A DNA stretch of 64,000 nt from Hydractinia symbiolongicarpus. Taxonomy: Eukaryota > Cnidaria > Hydrozoa > Anthoathecata > Hydractiniidae. This document shows, in pieces, positions 63,401 to 64,000 of this stretch; the first letter of the stretch is position 1, and every line of letters starts with the position of its first letter. The notes beneath the pieces were generated by a model that had not been told where the DNA came from, did no database searches, and saw only the letters and a list, made by a program, of their open reading frames with translations. The translations under genes and the position numbers were made by a program. The stretch is taken from contig NC_079887.1 in NCBI RefSeq assembly GCF_029227915.1, forward strand, positions 19,095,650-19,159,649, written 5' to 3'.

Positions 63401-64000
63401 GCCATTTCGGACGTCGTAGTCCATTGAGAGTGAAAGGATTAGACCAATGGTAACCTACGCAGGCGCGTGGAGCCACTTGATTTACGTGTAAAGCCTTTAT
63501 TAGGCATCAAAATGCCATATTACAGCGTTTAGAGGACCGTGCGCGTAGTTAACGGTGTTTTAAAGCCATGGCGCAACAGAAAATCACTTGGGACGTCGAA
63601 GTCCATTGAGAGTGAAAAGATTAGACCAAAATTAACCTGCGCAAGCACGTGGAACTACGTGATTTACGTGTAAGGCTTTTATTGGGCATCAGAAGGCCAT
63701 TATACAGCGTTTGGAGGTCCGTGCAGGTAGTTGACAGTGTTTTCAAGCCGTGACGCAACGGAAAACCACTTGGGACGTCGTAGTTCATTGAGAGTGGAAG
63801 CATTAGACCAATGGTAACCTGCGCAGGCACGTGGAACCACGTCATTTACGTGCAAGGCTTTTATTAAGCATCAAAAGGCCATATTACAGTAGTTAGAGGC
63901 CTGTACACGTGGTTGACGGTGTTAAAAGGGTATACCACAATGGAAAGCCACTTCGGACGTCGTAGTCCATTGAGAGTGGAAGGATTAGACCAATGGTAAC
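53046..64000. repeat. 7641-bp tandem duplication (42 monomers minus 3 bp), second copy partial
   Basis: Offset 7641 holds for 53780 against 61421 and 55980 against 63621, and reaches the last base of the window. The left limit is near 53046/60687, where GACGTCG opposes GACATCG and preceding sequence differs. Visible differences are few: TTTATGTG near 60936, GACGATG near 61006, and TTGAATTACG near 53836 against TTGACTTACG. The unit contains the block Y and block X sequences. Confidence 0.82.

Larger units (their letters stand above)
1..64000. repeat. Satellite DNA array, 182-bp monomer, about 352 copies, fills the whole window
   Basis: Every line I read is a variant of one 182-bp unit repeated head to tail on the same strand; I found no inverted monomer and no foreign insertion. 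Landmarks 4, 186, 368, 550, 732, 914 and 1096 are each exactly 182 apart. The monomer contains a near-invariant core, GATTAGACCAATGGTAACC, followed by CTGCGCAGG, CACGTGG and TTTACGTG. Adjacent monomers differ by many substitutions, whereas copies at larger multiples are almost identical, which is higher-order repeat behaviour. One monomer counted by hand (732-913) is 45.6% GC. Because 182 is not a multiple of three, the reading frame shifts at each monomer and no long frame survives. The length fits a nucleosome plus linker, as in many plant and animal centromeric satellites; a centromeric role is inference. I do not recognise the family. Confidence 0.98.
46411..64000. repeat. About 11.8-kb tandem duplication, second copy cut by the window end
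   Basis: AATTAACG at 46431 matches 58243 (offset 11812). From about 48841 against 60471 the offset is 11630, so the second copy lost exactly one monomer in the B-type region near 60.47 kb. The offset 11630 still holds at the tag 49791 against 61421. Copy 1 is about 46411-58222; copy 2 starts about 58223 and is visible for 5.8 kb. The rare CCCGTGCACG variant is shared at 47729 and near 59538. Confidence 0.8.

Noticed and set aside
1-64000. TTAGGC occurrences as nematode-type telomere repeat
   Set aside because: They occur once per monomer inside ATTAGGCGTC or ATTAGGCATC and are never in tandem.
1-64000. CRISPR array
   Set aside because: Although regularly spaced, there are no unique spacers: the whole 182-bp unit repeats.

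Overview
This 64 kb window is one uninterrupted satellite DNA array. Successive landmarks (the TTGACGG / CTGACGG / TTAACGG step) fall at 4, 186, 368, 550, 732, 914 and 1096, so the monomer is 182 bp. The same register can be followed to the end of the window: the landmark at 63367 is 349 monomers from the first, with a net loss of 155 bp. I attribute 119 bp of that to three visible deletions and the rest to scattered 1-bp deletions. I see no protein-coding gene, tRNA, rRNA, CRISPR array, transposon or unique sequence. The short open frames are translations of the satellite itself. The window is therefore from a eukaryotic heterochromatic array, possibly a centromere. Monomer length close to one nucleosome plus linker, higher-order organisation and abundant short dyad symmetry all fit a centromeric satellite, but nothing in the sequence proves it. 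I do not recognise the family and cannot name the organism. CpG is not depleted.

The monomers fall into about eight recognisable types, which I call A to H. At 4-1095 they run A-B-C-D-E-F. At 12007-13097 and 13098-14188 they run F-A-B-G-H-E. This suggests a 6-monomer (about 1092 bp) higher-order repeat in which a C-D pair and a G-H pair alternate. The order is often disrupted by gains and losses of whole monomers.

Layout. Positions 1-9855 hold two diverged copies of a roughly 6.4 kb unit, differing by whole-monomer gains and losses. Positions 9.9-14.1 kb hold 2000-bp and 1091-bp spaced repeats. Positions 14.57-20.24 kb (block X) and 20.24-24.85 kb (block Y) are ancestral-looking segments that recur near 44-64 kb. 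Positions 24.3-31.6 kb are a 3639-bp tandem duplication with no difference in any stretch I compared. Positions 31.6-36.3 kb are a further Y-like segment. Positions 36.27-39.18 kb are a 1454-bp tandem duplication, again identical where checked. Positions 40.8-42.1 kb are a 675-bp tandem duplication carrying an out-of-register deletion. Positions 46.4-64 kb are a nested series of large tandem copies (offsets 3989-4548, 7641 and 11812/11630 bp), the last cut by the window edge.

The array therefore shows very recent, large unequal exchanges or amplifications laid over older monomer diversity. The common core of each monomer is rich in palindromes (CCTGCGCAGG, paired CACGTG, and an AAAGGCC/GGCCTTT hairpin). 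All coordinates of duplication edges are approximate to within the shared homology at each junction. All identities are by eye.
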